64,000 nt of DNA, taken from DATARH01 sp963746885 (GTDB lineage Bacteria; Pseudomonadota; Alphaproteobacteria; ATCC43930; CGMCC-115725). The stretch is from contig CAVVDM010000011.1 of the NCBI GenBank assembly GCA_963746885.1, forward strand, positions 124,001-188,000. The letters are read 5' to 3'. The notes under the pieces are model-generated. The model ran no database searches and had not been told where the DNA came from. It worked only from the letters and a program-made list of their open reading frames with translations. Each line of letters starts with the position of its first letter. The first letter of the stretch is position 1. This document shows, piece after piece, positions 18,327 through 27,493 of the stretch. Position numbers and translations under genes: made by a program.

Positions 18327-19296
18327 ATGGGGCTCGCCGTCGCGATCCAGATGGATCCGATCGACACGATCAACATCGACGCCGATTCGACCTTCGCGCT
18401 GGCGCTCGAGGCGCAGGCGCGCGGCCATGCGATGTTTCATTACCTGCCGCAGGCGCTGACGCTGCGCGACGGCCGGCTTTATGCCCGCGGCCGGCCCCTG
18501 GAGGTATTCCGGCGGCACGGCAACCATCACCGGTTCGGCGACTTCGAGGAACTGGACCTCGGCGGGCTCGACATCGTGCTGATGCGGCAGGACCCGCCGT
18601 TCGACATGGCCTACATCACCGCGACGCACCTGCTGGAGCTGCTGCCCGAGGAAGGGCCGCTCGTCGTCAACGATCCGGCTTCGGTGCGCAACGCGCCGGA
18701 GAAGCTGTTCGTCCTGCGCTTCAAGGAGCTGATGCCGCCGACCCTGTTGACCCTCGACCCGCGACGAGATTCGCGCCTTCTGGCAGGAGCATGGCGACAT
18801 CATCATAAAGCCCCTGTTCGGCAACGGCGGCGCCGGCGTGTTCCACCTGCGTCCGGGCGACGAAAACCTGAACGCGCTGTTGGAAATGTACGCCTCGGTC
18901 TATCGCGAGCCGGTCATGGTGCAGCGCTACCTTCCCGAGGTGCGGCAGGGTGACAAGCGCATCATCCTGGTCGAGGGCGAGCCGGTGGGCGCGGTCAACC
19001 GGGTGCCGGCCGCGGGCGAGGCGCGGGCCAACCTGCATGTCGGCGGCCGCGCCCTGAAGACCGGGCTGACCGAGCGCGAGCAGGAGATCTGCGCGGCGAT
19101 CGGCCCGACCCTCAGGGAATTGGGGCTGGTGTTTGTCGGGATCGACGTGATCGGCGATTACATGACCGAGATCAACGTGACCTCGCCGACCGGCATCCAG
19201 GAGATCGCGCGGCTCGACGGGATCGAGATCGCCCCGAAGATCTGGGACGCCATCGAGGCGCGATATGCCGCGCGCAGCGAGCGCCGCCCGGCTTAA
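18327..19296 (+). CDS. gshB: Glutathione synthase, frameshifted
   Basis: Joins gamma-glutamylcysteine and glycine using ATP. An N-terminal domain (MGLAVAIQMDP, DPPFDMAYITATHLLE, NDPASVRNAPEKLF) leads into the ATP-grasp domain (IIIKPLFGNGGAGVF, EINVTSPTGIQEI). One extra base near 18764 splits it into two frames; removing it gives ...RDEIRAFWQEHGD..., a full ~322-residue enzyme. AGGAGGG precedes the ATG by five bases. DUF2237 and rhodanese genes follow closely, a plausible thiol-related operon. Confidence 0.92.
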
Positions 19297-19324
19297 GCCC
19301 CTACAGGAAGAACGGAGGACCCCA

Positions 19325-19738
19325 TTGCCTGATGCTTCCGGCTCCGATCCCGGATGGTCTGGCCGGTCGGGGCGCCCGCGCAATGTGCTCGGCGAACCGC
19401 TCGCCGAATGCTGCACGCAGCCGCTGACCGGGTTTTACCGCACCGGGAGCTGCGAGACCGGCCCCGAGGACATTGGCGTCCACACCGTTTGCGCGCGGGT
19501 CGACGCCGAGTTTCTGGCGTTCTCTCGCGCTGCCGGCAACGATCTGTCGACCCCGATGCCGGCCGCCGGCTTCGCCGGCCTAAAGCCGGGCGATTGCTGG
19601 TGCCTGTGCGCGGCGCGCTGGCTGGAGGCGTTCCAAGCCGGCAGGGCGCCGAAGGTGCGGCTCACGGGAACGCATGAGGCGACGCTCGACATCGTGCCGC
19701 TCGACGTGCTGAAGAAATACGCAGTCGATTTGAGCTGA
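19325..19738 (+). CDS. DUF2237 family protein
   Basis: 137 residues. Matches the small DUF2237 family: an RNVLGEPLAECC start region, TGFYRTGSCETGPEDIGVHTVCA, then PGDCWCLCAARWLEA and a C-terminal VPLDVLKKYAVDLS. It is rich in conserved cysteines, suggesting metal or thiol chemistry, but its function is unknown. The TTG at 19325 is preferred because GGAGG lies six bases upstream; there is no ATG near. It follows gshB by 28 bases. Confidence 0.8.
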   Translation: MPDASGSDPGWSGRSGRPRNVLGEPLAECCTQPLTGFYRTGSCETGPEDIGVHTVCARVDAEFLAFSRAAGNDLSTPMPAAGFAGLKPGDCWCLCAARWLEAFQAGRAPKVRLTGTHEATLDIVPLDVLKKYAVDLS

Positions 19739-19747
19739 GCGGTCGCG

Positions 19748-20116
19748 ATGCTGGCCCGGCTCATGCGGTGGCTGCGGCAGCCGGCGGCTGGCCCGATTTG
19801 GGTCGAGCCAGGCGACCTGCGACGCCGGCTGCGGCGCGGCGAGATGTGCATGGTCATCGACGTCCGCGGTCCGGACGAGTTCGACGGGCCGCTCGGCCAT
19901 ATCGCCGGTGCGCTCAACGTGCCGCTGGCGGGCCTTGCCGCGCGCACCACAGATTTTGCCCGCGCCGAATGCCCGATCGTGCTGGTCTGCCTGACCGACA
20001 AGCGCTCATCGCGAGCCGCCGCCGCGCTTGGCGAGGCCGGCGTGCGCAATGTCACGGTATTGCGCGGCGGCATGACGGCATGGCGCGCCGGCGAGAGGGC
20101 TCCCGCCGGCGGTTAA
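19748..20116 (+). CDS. Rhodanese-like domain protein
   Basis: 122 residues, one rhodanese domain: MVIDVRGPDEFDGPLGHIAGALNVPL, then the active-site cysteine in IVLVCLTDKRSS and the closing LRGGMTAWRAGE. Likely a sulfur carrier or thiosulfate sulfurtransferase. The active loop CLTDKR is close to the usual six-residue loop. It starts nine bases after the DUF2237 stop, so it is in the gshB operon. It converges with the DUF882 gene. Confidence 0.85.
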   Translation: MLARLMRWLRQPAAGPIWVEPGDLRRRLRRGEMCMVIDVRGPDEFDGPLGHIAGALNVPLAGLAARTTDFARAECPIVLVCLTDKRSSRAAAALGEAGVRNVTVLRGGMTAWRAGERAPAGG

Positions 20117-20822
20117 TGGCGGCGGGCGAGAAATTCCGCTTTGGCAATCGTGTGCTGCAGCGCCATCCGCTGGCGCACCGTCAGCGGATGGCGCGCCCGC
20201 CCGGCGACGATCGCCTTGGGCAGCGGCAAGCCGCTGCGCGCGATGAGGTCTTGCAGGCGGGACAGCAGATGGTCGAGGCCCTGGCCGTCGAGCGTCCAGT
20301 TGCGCACCGGTCCCGAGTTCGATGTGAATAAACCCGGAGCGCGGATACCAGCCGACGCCGCCGCGCCGCATCGCGCGCGCCGCCTGCATCGCCTCCGCCA
20401 GCCGCGAAGTCAAGGCGAATGTCGAGCGCGCGACCGTAGAGGTGCTGGCTGTTGTCGGCGACGCCGAAGGTGGTGCGCGCCAACATGCGGTTGGTCGCCA
20501 CCGTGCGGTAGGCCGACAGCACGGTGGCGCGGCTTGCGCCGACGGCATCCAACACCGCCGCAAGGAAGTCGATGACGCCGACATCGATCGCGATCCGCTC
20601 GCCGGAATGGAAGTCGCGCAGGAAGTATGACAGTTCGTCCATCGCCGCCGTAATCGGGCCGCGGTCGTCGCGATAGGGCCCGTCGAAGCGTTCGCGGGTA
20701 TGCACATTGAACAGCCGGACGCGGCGCAGCGGTGGCGCCGGCAGAGCATATGCCGCCCGGGAAACCGCCCCGGGGGATGCCAGCAATCCGCCTGCGAGAG
20801 CGAGGAATATGCGCCGATCCAT
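20113..20822 (-). CDS. DUF882 (MepK/YcbK-like) peptidoglycan hydrolase, frameshifted
   Basis: About 235 residues after repair. The N-terminus MDRRIFLALAGGLLASPGAV is a secretion signal with a twin-arginine-like start. The M15-like DUF882 domain shows VLSAYRTVATNRML, QHLYGRALDIRL and, in other frames, GGVGWYPRSGFIHIE: the expected SxYR, HxxGxAxD and H zinc-site elements. Breaks lie near 20410 and 20315; the last 64 residues (RNWTLDGQGLDHLLSRL onward) are in a third frame. Predicted to cut cross-links in the periplasm. Confidence 0.8.
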
Positions 20823-21026
20823 CGCCGGCTATTAAAGATCAAGCACGCGGCAAAGAAAAGAATGGCGTGCGCCAATGGCTTGCCGCGACGGGTGCGGTGT
20901 GAGAAAGTACCATAAGTTGCCGCAAGTTTGCGCGACTGCTGCGCCAATCTCCCGGCGCTAAAGGCATTGGGGAATGCAGGTTCGTTCGCCGGCCGTTCCG
21001 CGGGCCTTTTCAGCGCCCGTCGTCTC

Positions 21027-23327
21027 GTGAGCACAGAATTGTCGTCCGAGATGCGGCACGACGCCGTCCCTGCAGCGACCGCGCCGCTGAGCGAAGAGGT
21101 GCATCGGCTGAGGGTGCTGGTCGAGGTCGCCGACACGGTCACGCAGCAACTCTCCCTCGACCACCAGTTGCCCCGGTTGATTGACCTGATTACCGAGGCG
21201 CTCGGTGCCGAGCGGGCAACGCTGTTTCTTTTCGACAGTGACACCAACGAATTGTTTTCCCGCGTGTTACGCGGCGAAGGCATCGCGGAAATCCGCATTC
21301 CGGCAGCCGCCGGGATCGCTGGGGCGGTGTTCGGCACCGGCGTCGCCGAAATCATCGCCGACGCCTATCGCGACCGCCGTTTCAACCCCGAGATCGACCG
21401 GCGCACCGGCTACCGGACGCGCAACGTTCTATGTGCGCCGCTGCGCAACCGCGACGGCAATGCGATCGGCGTCACCCAGGTACTGAACAAGCGCGCGGGC
21501 GGGTTCACCGACGTTGACCTCACCCTCGCGGAAGCGATCAACCGCCACGCCGCGAGCGCGCTGCAGCAGGCCTATCTGGTCGAGCGCTTGGAGCAGGCAC
21601 AGCGCGAAGAGATCGAGCTATTAACGATTGCCGAGGCGATCTCCACCGAGCTCCACCTCGGCGTCTTGTTCACCCGGATCATGGCGGCGGCGACGCAGCT
21701 GCTCAACGCCGAGCGCTCGACGCTGTTCCTCTACGATGGCGCGACCGACGAATTGTGGTCACAGGTCGCCGAGGGGACCGGACAGAAGGAGATTCGCATC
21801 CCGTCGCACGCCGGCATCGCCGGTGCCGCGTTCTCGAGCGGCGAGGTGCTGGTTGTACCCGACGCCTATGCCGACTCCCGGTTCAACCGCGACATCGACC
21901 GTGCCTCCGGCTTCCGCACCCGCAACATCCTGGCGGTGCCGATCGTCGACAAGGCGGGCGAGCATCTCGGCGTGGTTCAGGTGCTCAACAAGCACGGCGG
22001 CGGCTTCACCCCGATCGACATCCGCCGGGCCAAGGCATTCTGCGCCCAGATCGCGATCGCGGTCCAAAACGCGCAGCTGTTTTCCGATATTCTTTCGCTC
22101 AAAAACTACAACGAAAGCATCCTGAAATCGCTATCCAACGGCGTCATCACCCTCGACCCCCATCTCAACATCGTCAAGATCAACGAGGCCGCCGAGCGCA
22201 TTCTGGGAATGGCATCGGCAAACGTGCTCAACCGGCCGGCGCTGCAGGTCTTCGGCAATCGCAATGCCTGGATCACGCGCAGCCTCGATTACGTCACCTC
22301 GATCGGTGCCGCCGACTACCATGCCGACACCGATTTCCACCTGCCTGACGGCACCGCCGCTGCGGTCAACCTGACCGCAGCGCCGCTCATCGAAGCCGAC
22401 GGCAAGCCGATCGGCTGCATGCTGGTGCTGGAAGACATCACGCGTGAAAAGCGCGTGCGCAACACCATGGCTCGCTATGTCGCCAAGGAGGTCGTCGATC
22501 GCCTGCTTGCCAGCGGGCAGGACTTTCTCGACGGCAACTCCCACGTCGCCACCGTGCTGTTCTCCGACATCCGGCGCTTTACGACGCTGGCCGAGGCGAT
22601 GAGCCCGCGCGAGACGGTCGCGATGCTCAACGATTATTTCACCAGCATGGTCGAGGTCGTGTTCCAGAACGGCGGCATGCTCGACAAATATATCGGCGAT
22701 GCGATCATGGCGGTGTTCGGCACCGCGATCAGTGATGTCTCCGATGCCGACAACGCCCTCAAGGTCGCGAGCGAGATGCTGCGCGAACTCACCCGCTTCA
22801 ACCGGCGCCGGCGGCGGCGCGGCCTCGAGCCGATCGAGATCGGCATCGGCATCGCGACCGGCGAAGTGCTTGCCGGCTCGCTCGGGTCGCGCCGCCGCCT
22901 CGAGTACACGGTGATCGGCGACAACGTAAACCTCGCTGCCCGGCTCGAAGGCGCCAACAAGCACTACGGCACCACGGTGCTGATCGCAGCTTCGACCGTC
23001 AATGCCCTCAGATCTCGCCCGCTGCTGCGGCGGCTCGACCTGATCCAGGTCAAGGGGAAGTTGCAGCCGACCCTGGCCTACGAGCTGCTCGATTATTACG
23101 ACCCGGAGGCGGTGCCCGGGCTCCCTGCGCTGGTCACAACCTACGAGGCCGGCCTCGACTGCTATCAGCGCCGTGACTGGGTGAACGCGATCAAGAATTT
23201 CGACGGCGCGCTCAAGATCGTACCCACCGACCGGCCGTCGCAGATCTTTATCGACCGCTGCCGCTACTACACCGATAACCCGCCGCCGGAGAACTGGAAC
23301 GGCGTTTGGATCATGAGTGAGAAATAG
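21027..23327 (+). CDS. Class III adenylate cyclase with two GAF domains and a PAS domain
   Basis: 766 residues from a GTG; the start is uncertain because open frame extends to a TTG at 20928 and an ATG lies at 21051. Order: GAF1 (~45-190), GAF2 (~210-355), PAS (~370-480), cyclase (~500-690), short TPR-like tail. The cyclase has both metal aspartates (VLFSDIRRFTTL, KYIGDAIMAVFG), the purine-site Lys in that motif and Thr in EYTVIGDNVNLAARLE, plus the transition-state Asn and Arg, so it should make cAMP. The two GAFs are near copies, each with an NK-x4-F-x3-D element (LNKRAGGFTDVD, LNKHGGGFTPID) close to the cyclic-nucleotide-binding signature. No membrane segment: a soluble sensor. Confidence 0.9.
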   Translation: MSTELSSEMRHDAVPAATAPLSEEVHRLRVLVEVADTVTQQLSLDHQLPRLIDLITEALGAERATLFLFDSDTNELFSRVLRGEGIAEIRIPAAAGIAGAVFGTGVAEIIADAYRDRRFNPEIDRRTGYRTRNVLCAPLRNRDGNAIGVTQVLNKRAGGFTDVDLTLAEAINRHAASALQQAYLVERLEQAQREEIELLTIAEAISTELHLGVLFTRIMAAATQLLNAERSTLFLYDGATDELWSQVAEGTGQKEIRIPSHAGIAGAAFSSGEVLVVPDAYADSRFNRDIDRASGFRTRNILAVPIVDKAGEHLGVVQVLNKHGGGFTPIDIRRAKAFCAQIAIAVQNAQLFSDILSLKNYNESILKSLSNGVITLDPHLNIVKINEAAERILGMASANVLNRPALQVFGNRNAWITRSLDYVTSIGAADYHADTDFHLPDGTAAAVNLTAAPLIEADGKPIGCMLVLEDITREKRVRNTMARYVAKEVVDRLLASGQDFLDGNSHVATVLFSDIRRFTTLAEAMSPRETVAMLNDYFTSMVEVVFQNGGMLDKYIGDAIMAVFGTAISDVSDADNALKVASEMLRELTRFNRRRRRRGLEPIEIGIGIATGEVLAGSLGSRRRLEYTVIGDNVNLAARLEGANKHYGTTVLIAASTVNALRSRPLLRRLDLIQVKGKLQPTLAYELLDYYDPEAVPGLPALVTTYEAGLDCYQRRDWVNAIKNFDGALKIVPTDRPSQIFIDRCRYYTDNPPPENWNGVWIMSEK

Positions 23328-23346
23328 GCGGCGGCAGCTTCTTGTC

Positions 23347-23355
23347 TGCTATATT
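23347..23355 (+). promoter_or_regulatory. Possible extended -10 promoter for the following methyltransferase
   Basis: TGCTATATT fits an extended -10 (TGn + TATATT) and is in a locally AT-rich stretch 20 bases after the cyclase stop; the -35 region is poor. It would start transcription about 35 bases before the ATG at 23396. Confidence 0.4.
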
Positions 23356-23395
23356 TATTCATCCCTTGGGCTCTCGTCTCAACACTGGTTAAAGT

Positions 23396-24373
23396 ATGAA
23401 CAGACGATTGGGACCCGCGGCAGCCGTTAACTGGGACCGACGGTGGCGCGAAGGGTTCATTCAAAAATATCTGGCAGGCGACGCTGTTCTCGACATCGGC
23501 TATCGCGGGGAATACCCGGACGCCGAGCCAATCACAGAAAAGGCCATCGGCGTCGAGTTGGATTACCCCGGCTACGACGGCAAGACCTTGCCGTTCCCCG
23601 CGGCGAGCCAGGACGCCGTGTTTGCCAGCCATGTGCTGGAGCACATCGACGATTGGGCCGGGGCGCTCGCCGATTGGTACAGGGTGCTCAAGATCGGCGG
23701 CCACCTGGTCATAGCGGTGCCCCACCAGGACCTGTACGAGCGCAAATCAACGCCGCCGTCACGCTTCAACACCGACCATAAGCGGTTCTACACGCCCGCC
23801 GCGCTGCTCGCTGAAATTGAGGAAGCGCTGCCGGTCGCCGGCTACCGGATCCGCGTGCTCAAGGACGTTGACGACGGGTTCGATTATTCAACTCCGCCGA
23901 TACAGCACGCGACCGGATGCTTCGAGATCGAACTCGTGCTGCAAAAGATCGCCATTCCTGAATACGCCGAGGTGTTGCGGCCGTCGCCCGCGGTCGGAGA
24001 GGTCGTCGGGCTTTACGCAACCCTGATGAACAAGGCTCTACGCGCCCGGCGACGCGGGCGGGCGAACGAAGTTCAGCACATCCAGGACATCCTTTCCACG
24101 CTGCCGCTACCACCCTTTCCCGTGCTACGGCGCCAACTAGAACCGCTGATGGGAAAATCGGGCCAAGACGGGGCGATGGTAGACACGCTGCGCCCGGTTC
24201 TCACGCCGCTGATCGCGCGGCACCCCTTCGCTGAGAAATGGTACCTGAGCGCCTATCCCGACATCGCGGCGGCGGCGGCTGCCAATCCGGAACTCACGCC
24301 GCATTCTCATTTCATCTCATACGGATATTTCGAGGGTCGCTCTCCCGGCTTCTCGCATCCGATTTTCCGCTAA
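23396..24373 (+). CDS. SAM-dependent methyltransferase with a glycosyltransferase-type C-terminal motif
   Basis: 325 residues. A short class I methyltransferase domain (AVLDIGYRGEYP near residue 33; FASHVLEHIDDWAGALADWYR as post-motif II) is followed by a helical linker and a C-terminal ~45 residues with WYLSAYPDIAAAAA and HFISYGYFEGRSP. That last element resembles the DV/DI-x-HYxxxGxxEGRxP tail repeats found in glycosyltransferases and glycan-modifying proteins of alphaproteobacteria. The protein probably methylates a surface glycan or its precursor. SD is weak. Confidence 0.75.
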   Translation: MNRRLGPAAAVNWDRRWREGFIQKYLAGDAVLDIGYRGEYPDAEPITEKAIGVELDYPGYDGKTLPFPAASQDAVFASHVLEHIDDWAGALADWYRVLKIGGHLVIAVPHQDLYERKSTPPSRFNTDHKRFYTPAALLAEIEEALPVAGYRIRVLKDVDDGFDYSTPPIQHATGCFEIELVLQKIAIPEYAEVLRPSPAVGEVVGLYATLMNKALRARRRGRANEVQHIQDILSTLPLPPFPVLRRQLEPLMGKSGQDGAMVDTLRPVLTPLIARHPFAEKWYLSAYPDIAAAAAANPELTPHSHFISYGYFEGRSPGFSHPIFR

Positions 24374-24392
24374 ACCGCATTGCGACGGATCG

Positions 24393-24878
24393 TTACCTCC
24401 CGCCCGGCATCGTAATTCGACGCCCCACCCACGAGGGGCGCGGCAGCGTCGCATGCGCGGCGGCGGCGGCGGCGATCCGCTGGTGCAGATCCGGCGGGAA
24501 CGGGCTCACCCGGCGGGCAACGAGATCGACATGCAGGAACATCAGCTCCTGGGTGGCGGCGCGGTGGCCGCCGTCAAGCGCGAACATCTCGTGCGCGAGA
24601 TGCAGGCGCTTGTCGTCGAGCGCGAGGATCTGGGTTGTGACCCGTACCTGCGCGCCAACCAGCAGCTCGCGCTCGTAGAGGTTGTGCGTCTCGGCGACAA
24701 AGGTGCCGAGATGCGTCGTCTGGCGATAGTCGAGGCCGAGCCCCAAGACATCGAACAACAGGTCGGTCGACCCGTCGAACAGGACCGTGTAGTAGGCGAG
24801 GTTCATATGCCCGTTGTAGTCGATCCACTCGGGCAGCACCTCGCCATGAAAGCGATCGAACGGGGTGGGGAAGCTCAT
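24393..24878 (-). CDS. Thioesterase family protein (hot-dog fold)
   Basis: 161 residues from MSFPTPFDRFHGEV. WIDYNGHMNLAYYTVLFD carries the hot-dog signature DYNGHMN of 4-hydroxybenzoyl-CoA-type and carnitine-operon thioesterases, with the helix TDLLFDVLGLG behind it. It likely hydrolyses an acyl-CoA. The start was chosen on GGAGCCCTTCGCAG-ATG; the open frame goes further upstream without support. Convergent with the methyltransferase gene; divergent from prs. Confidence 0.82.
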   Translation of the reverse strand: MSFPTPFDRFHGEVLPEWIDYNGHMNLAYYTVLFDGSTDLLFDVLGLGLDYRQTTHLGTFVAETHNLYERELLVGAQVRVTTQILALDDKRLHLAHEMFALDGGHRAATQELMFLHVDLVARRVSPFPPDLHQRIAAAAAAHATLPRPSWVGRRITMPGGR

Positions 24879-24991
24879 CTGCGAAGGGCTCCAGGATGCA
24901 ATGAACCTTCGCTTTCTAGCAGGCATCGCGGCCGCCGTGCGAGGACCAAGCCGCGGTTCGTTAGCCGGCGCGAATGCCGCGCCGGCCCGGA

Positions 24992-25020
24992 TTGCTTCGG
25001 CGGCGCTGGTTTGTTACAAC
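24992..25020 (+). promoter_or_regulatory. Possible promoter for prs
   Basis: TTGCTT (24992-24997) and TACAAC (25015-25020) are 17 bases apart in the 200-base gap between the divergent thioesterase and prs genes. No other feature was recognised in the gap. Confidence 0.4.
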
Positions 25021-25079
25021 GCGCTCGCGCGTGAAGCCGCGGGATTGGACCCGCAGGCGCCGCTTTTTCCCGCCGGCCG

Positions 25080-26012
<933 letters not shown>

Positions 26013-26088
26013 CGGCGGCGCAGCCAGCCGCGCACTTCGCGTGCTGCGGGCCGTCGAGTTTGCATTGTTTTGGAGGAGTACGAAGTCG

Positions 26089-26727
26089 ATGCCCGAAATC
26101 ATCAACCTCAGCGCCGAGCAGCGGTCGCGGGTCGGCAAGGGCGCTGCCCGGGCGACGCGGCGCTCAGGGCGCGTTCCGGCGATCGTCTACGGCGACCATC
26201 AGGAGCCGGTGGCGATCAGCCTCGAACCCCGCGAGTTGACGCGCGCCCTGGCAAAGCCGGGGTTTTTCGCGACACTCGTCGATATCAGCGTCGATGGCGC
26301 GACGCACCGGACCTTGCCGCGCGACGTGCAGCGCCATCCGGTCAGTGATGGAGCGCTGCATGTCGATTTCATGCGGGTCGGCGCCGGCGCGCAGGTAACC
26401 GTGACGGTGCCGGTGCATTTCGTCAACCACGAGCGCTCGGCCGGGCTGCGCCGCGGCGGCATCCTCAACGTGGTGCGCCACGGCATCGAGGTGATCTGCT
26501 CGGTCGACAACATCCCCGATCAGATCGTCGTCGATCTCGACGGTCTCGACATCGGCGACAGCATCCATAGCGGCGCGGTGGCGATGCCGGAGGGCGTGCG
26601 CTCGGTAATCCAGGACCGCGATTTCACGATCGCCAGCATCGCCGCCTCGTCGGCGGTGCGTGAAGAGGCCGCAACCGCGGCGGCGACCGCCGCCGTCGCC
26701 CCGACGGAGGAGGCGACGTCGGCGTGA
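26089..26727 (+). CDS. rplY: 50S ribosomal protein L25/general stress protein Ctc
   Basis: 212 residues. An N-terminal L25 5S-rRNA-binding domain (residues ~1-95, with GKGAARATRRSGRVPAIVYG) is followed by the C-terminal beta domain of the long Ctc form (HFVNHERSAGLRRGGILNVV) and a low-complexity alanine-rich tail. GGAGGAG lies 10 bases before the chosen ATG; an earlier in-frame start lacks support. It sits between prs and pth as usual. Confidence 0.95.
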   Translation: MPEIINLSAEQRSRVGKGAARATRRSGRVPAIVYGDHQEPVAISLEPRELTRALAKPGFFATLVDISVDGATHRTLPRDVQRHPVSDGALHVDFMRVGAGAQVTVTVPVHFVNHERSAGLRRGGILNVVRHGIEVICSVDNIPDQIVVDLDGLDIGDSIHSGAVAMPEGVRSVIQDRDFTIASIAASSAVREEAATAAATAAVAPTEEATSA

Positions 26728-26749
26728 CGCTGGCGGCATCGTTGACGCG

Positions 26750-27346
26750 ATGCGCCTGATCGTCGGGCTCGGCAATCCGGGCGCCCGCTACGCCCGGAAC
26801 CGGCACAATGTCGGCTTCATGGCGGTAGACGCGATCGCGCGCCGCTACGGCTTTCCCGCATTCCGCAGCCGCTTCAAGGGGGAATTGGCCGACGGCGCGA
26901 TCGGCGCCGAGCGCGGCCTGCTGCTGCGCCCGCAGACCTTTATGAACGTGTCAGGCGAAGCGGTGCTGGCGGCGATGAGCTTCTACAAGATCGTGCCGGG
27001 CGACATCGTCGTGATCCACGACGAGATCGACCTGCGGCCGGGCAAGCTGCGGGTCAAGCGCGGCGGCGGCAGCGCCGGCCATAACGGGCTGCGCTCGATC
27101 GACGCGATGGTAGGCTCCGATTATTGGCGCGTCCGGATCGGCGTCGGCCACCCCGGCATCAAGGAGCTGGTGCAGCCCTATGTGCTGCAGAATTTCGGCG
27201 CCGACGAGTTGCGGCTGTGGGTCGTGCCGCTGCTCGATGCGGTGGCCGAGACGATGCCGCTGCTGCTCGGCGGCGCGCCTGACGCGTTTATGAGTGAGGT
27301 GGCGCGACTCTGCCCTGCCCCGCCCGAGCCGGTCTCTGACGCGTAG
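26750..27346 (+). CDS. pth: Peptidyl-tRNA hydrolase
   Basis: 198 residues. Releases tRNA from peptidyl-tRNA drop-off products. The full catalytic set is visible: LGNPGARY (Asn10), NRHNVGFMAVD (His20), VIHDEIDL (Asp93) and GGGSAGHNGLRSI (Asn114). The ATG at 26750 opens the conserved MRLIVGLGNPG; the upstream extension of the frame belongs to rplY in another phase. It begins 22 bases after the rplY stop. Confidence 0.96.
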   Translation: MRLIVGLGNPGARYARNRHNVGFMAVDAIARRYGFPAFRSRFKGELADGAIGAERGLLLRPQTFMNVSGEAVLAAMSFYKIVPGDIVVIHDEIDLRPGKLRVKRGGGSAGHNGLRSIDAMVGSDYWRVRIGVGHPGIKELVQPYVLQNFGADELRLWVVPLLDAVAETMPLLLGGAPDAFMSEVARLCPAPPEPVSDA

Positions 27347-27493
27347 GGAGCACGCCTCCGGCCGATAATTCAGCGGGTTGAGACGCAAGCCGCCGCGCCT
27401 CTGGATTTTCGGCAACAGTGACCCAAATAGAACCGACGTGACCACTCCCGGCGACGCGCCGCGGGCGGTTGCAGCCGTTTGCGCAAGGAAATC

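Noticed and set aside
20928..21026. N-terminal extension of the adenylate cyclase from TTG 20928
   Set aside because: The 33 extra residues are Cys/Arg/Gly-rich and unlike a GAF protein start; no ribosome site.
24448..24478. GCG-rich run in the thioesterase gene as a microsatellite
   Set aside because: It encodes an alanine run at the C-terminus and is ordinary for GC-rich DNA; too short to call.
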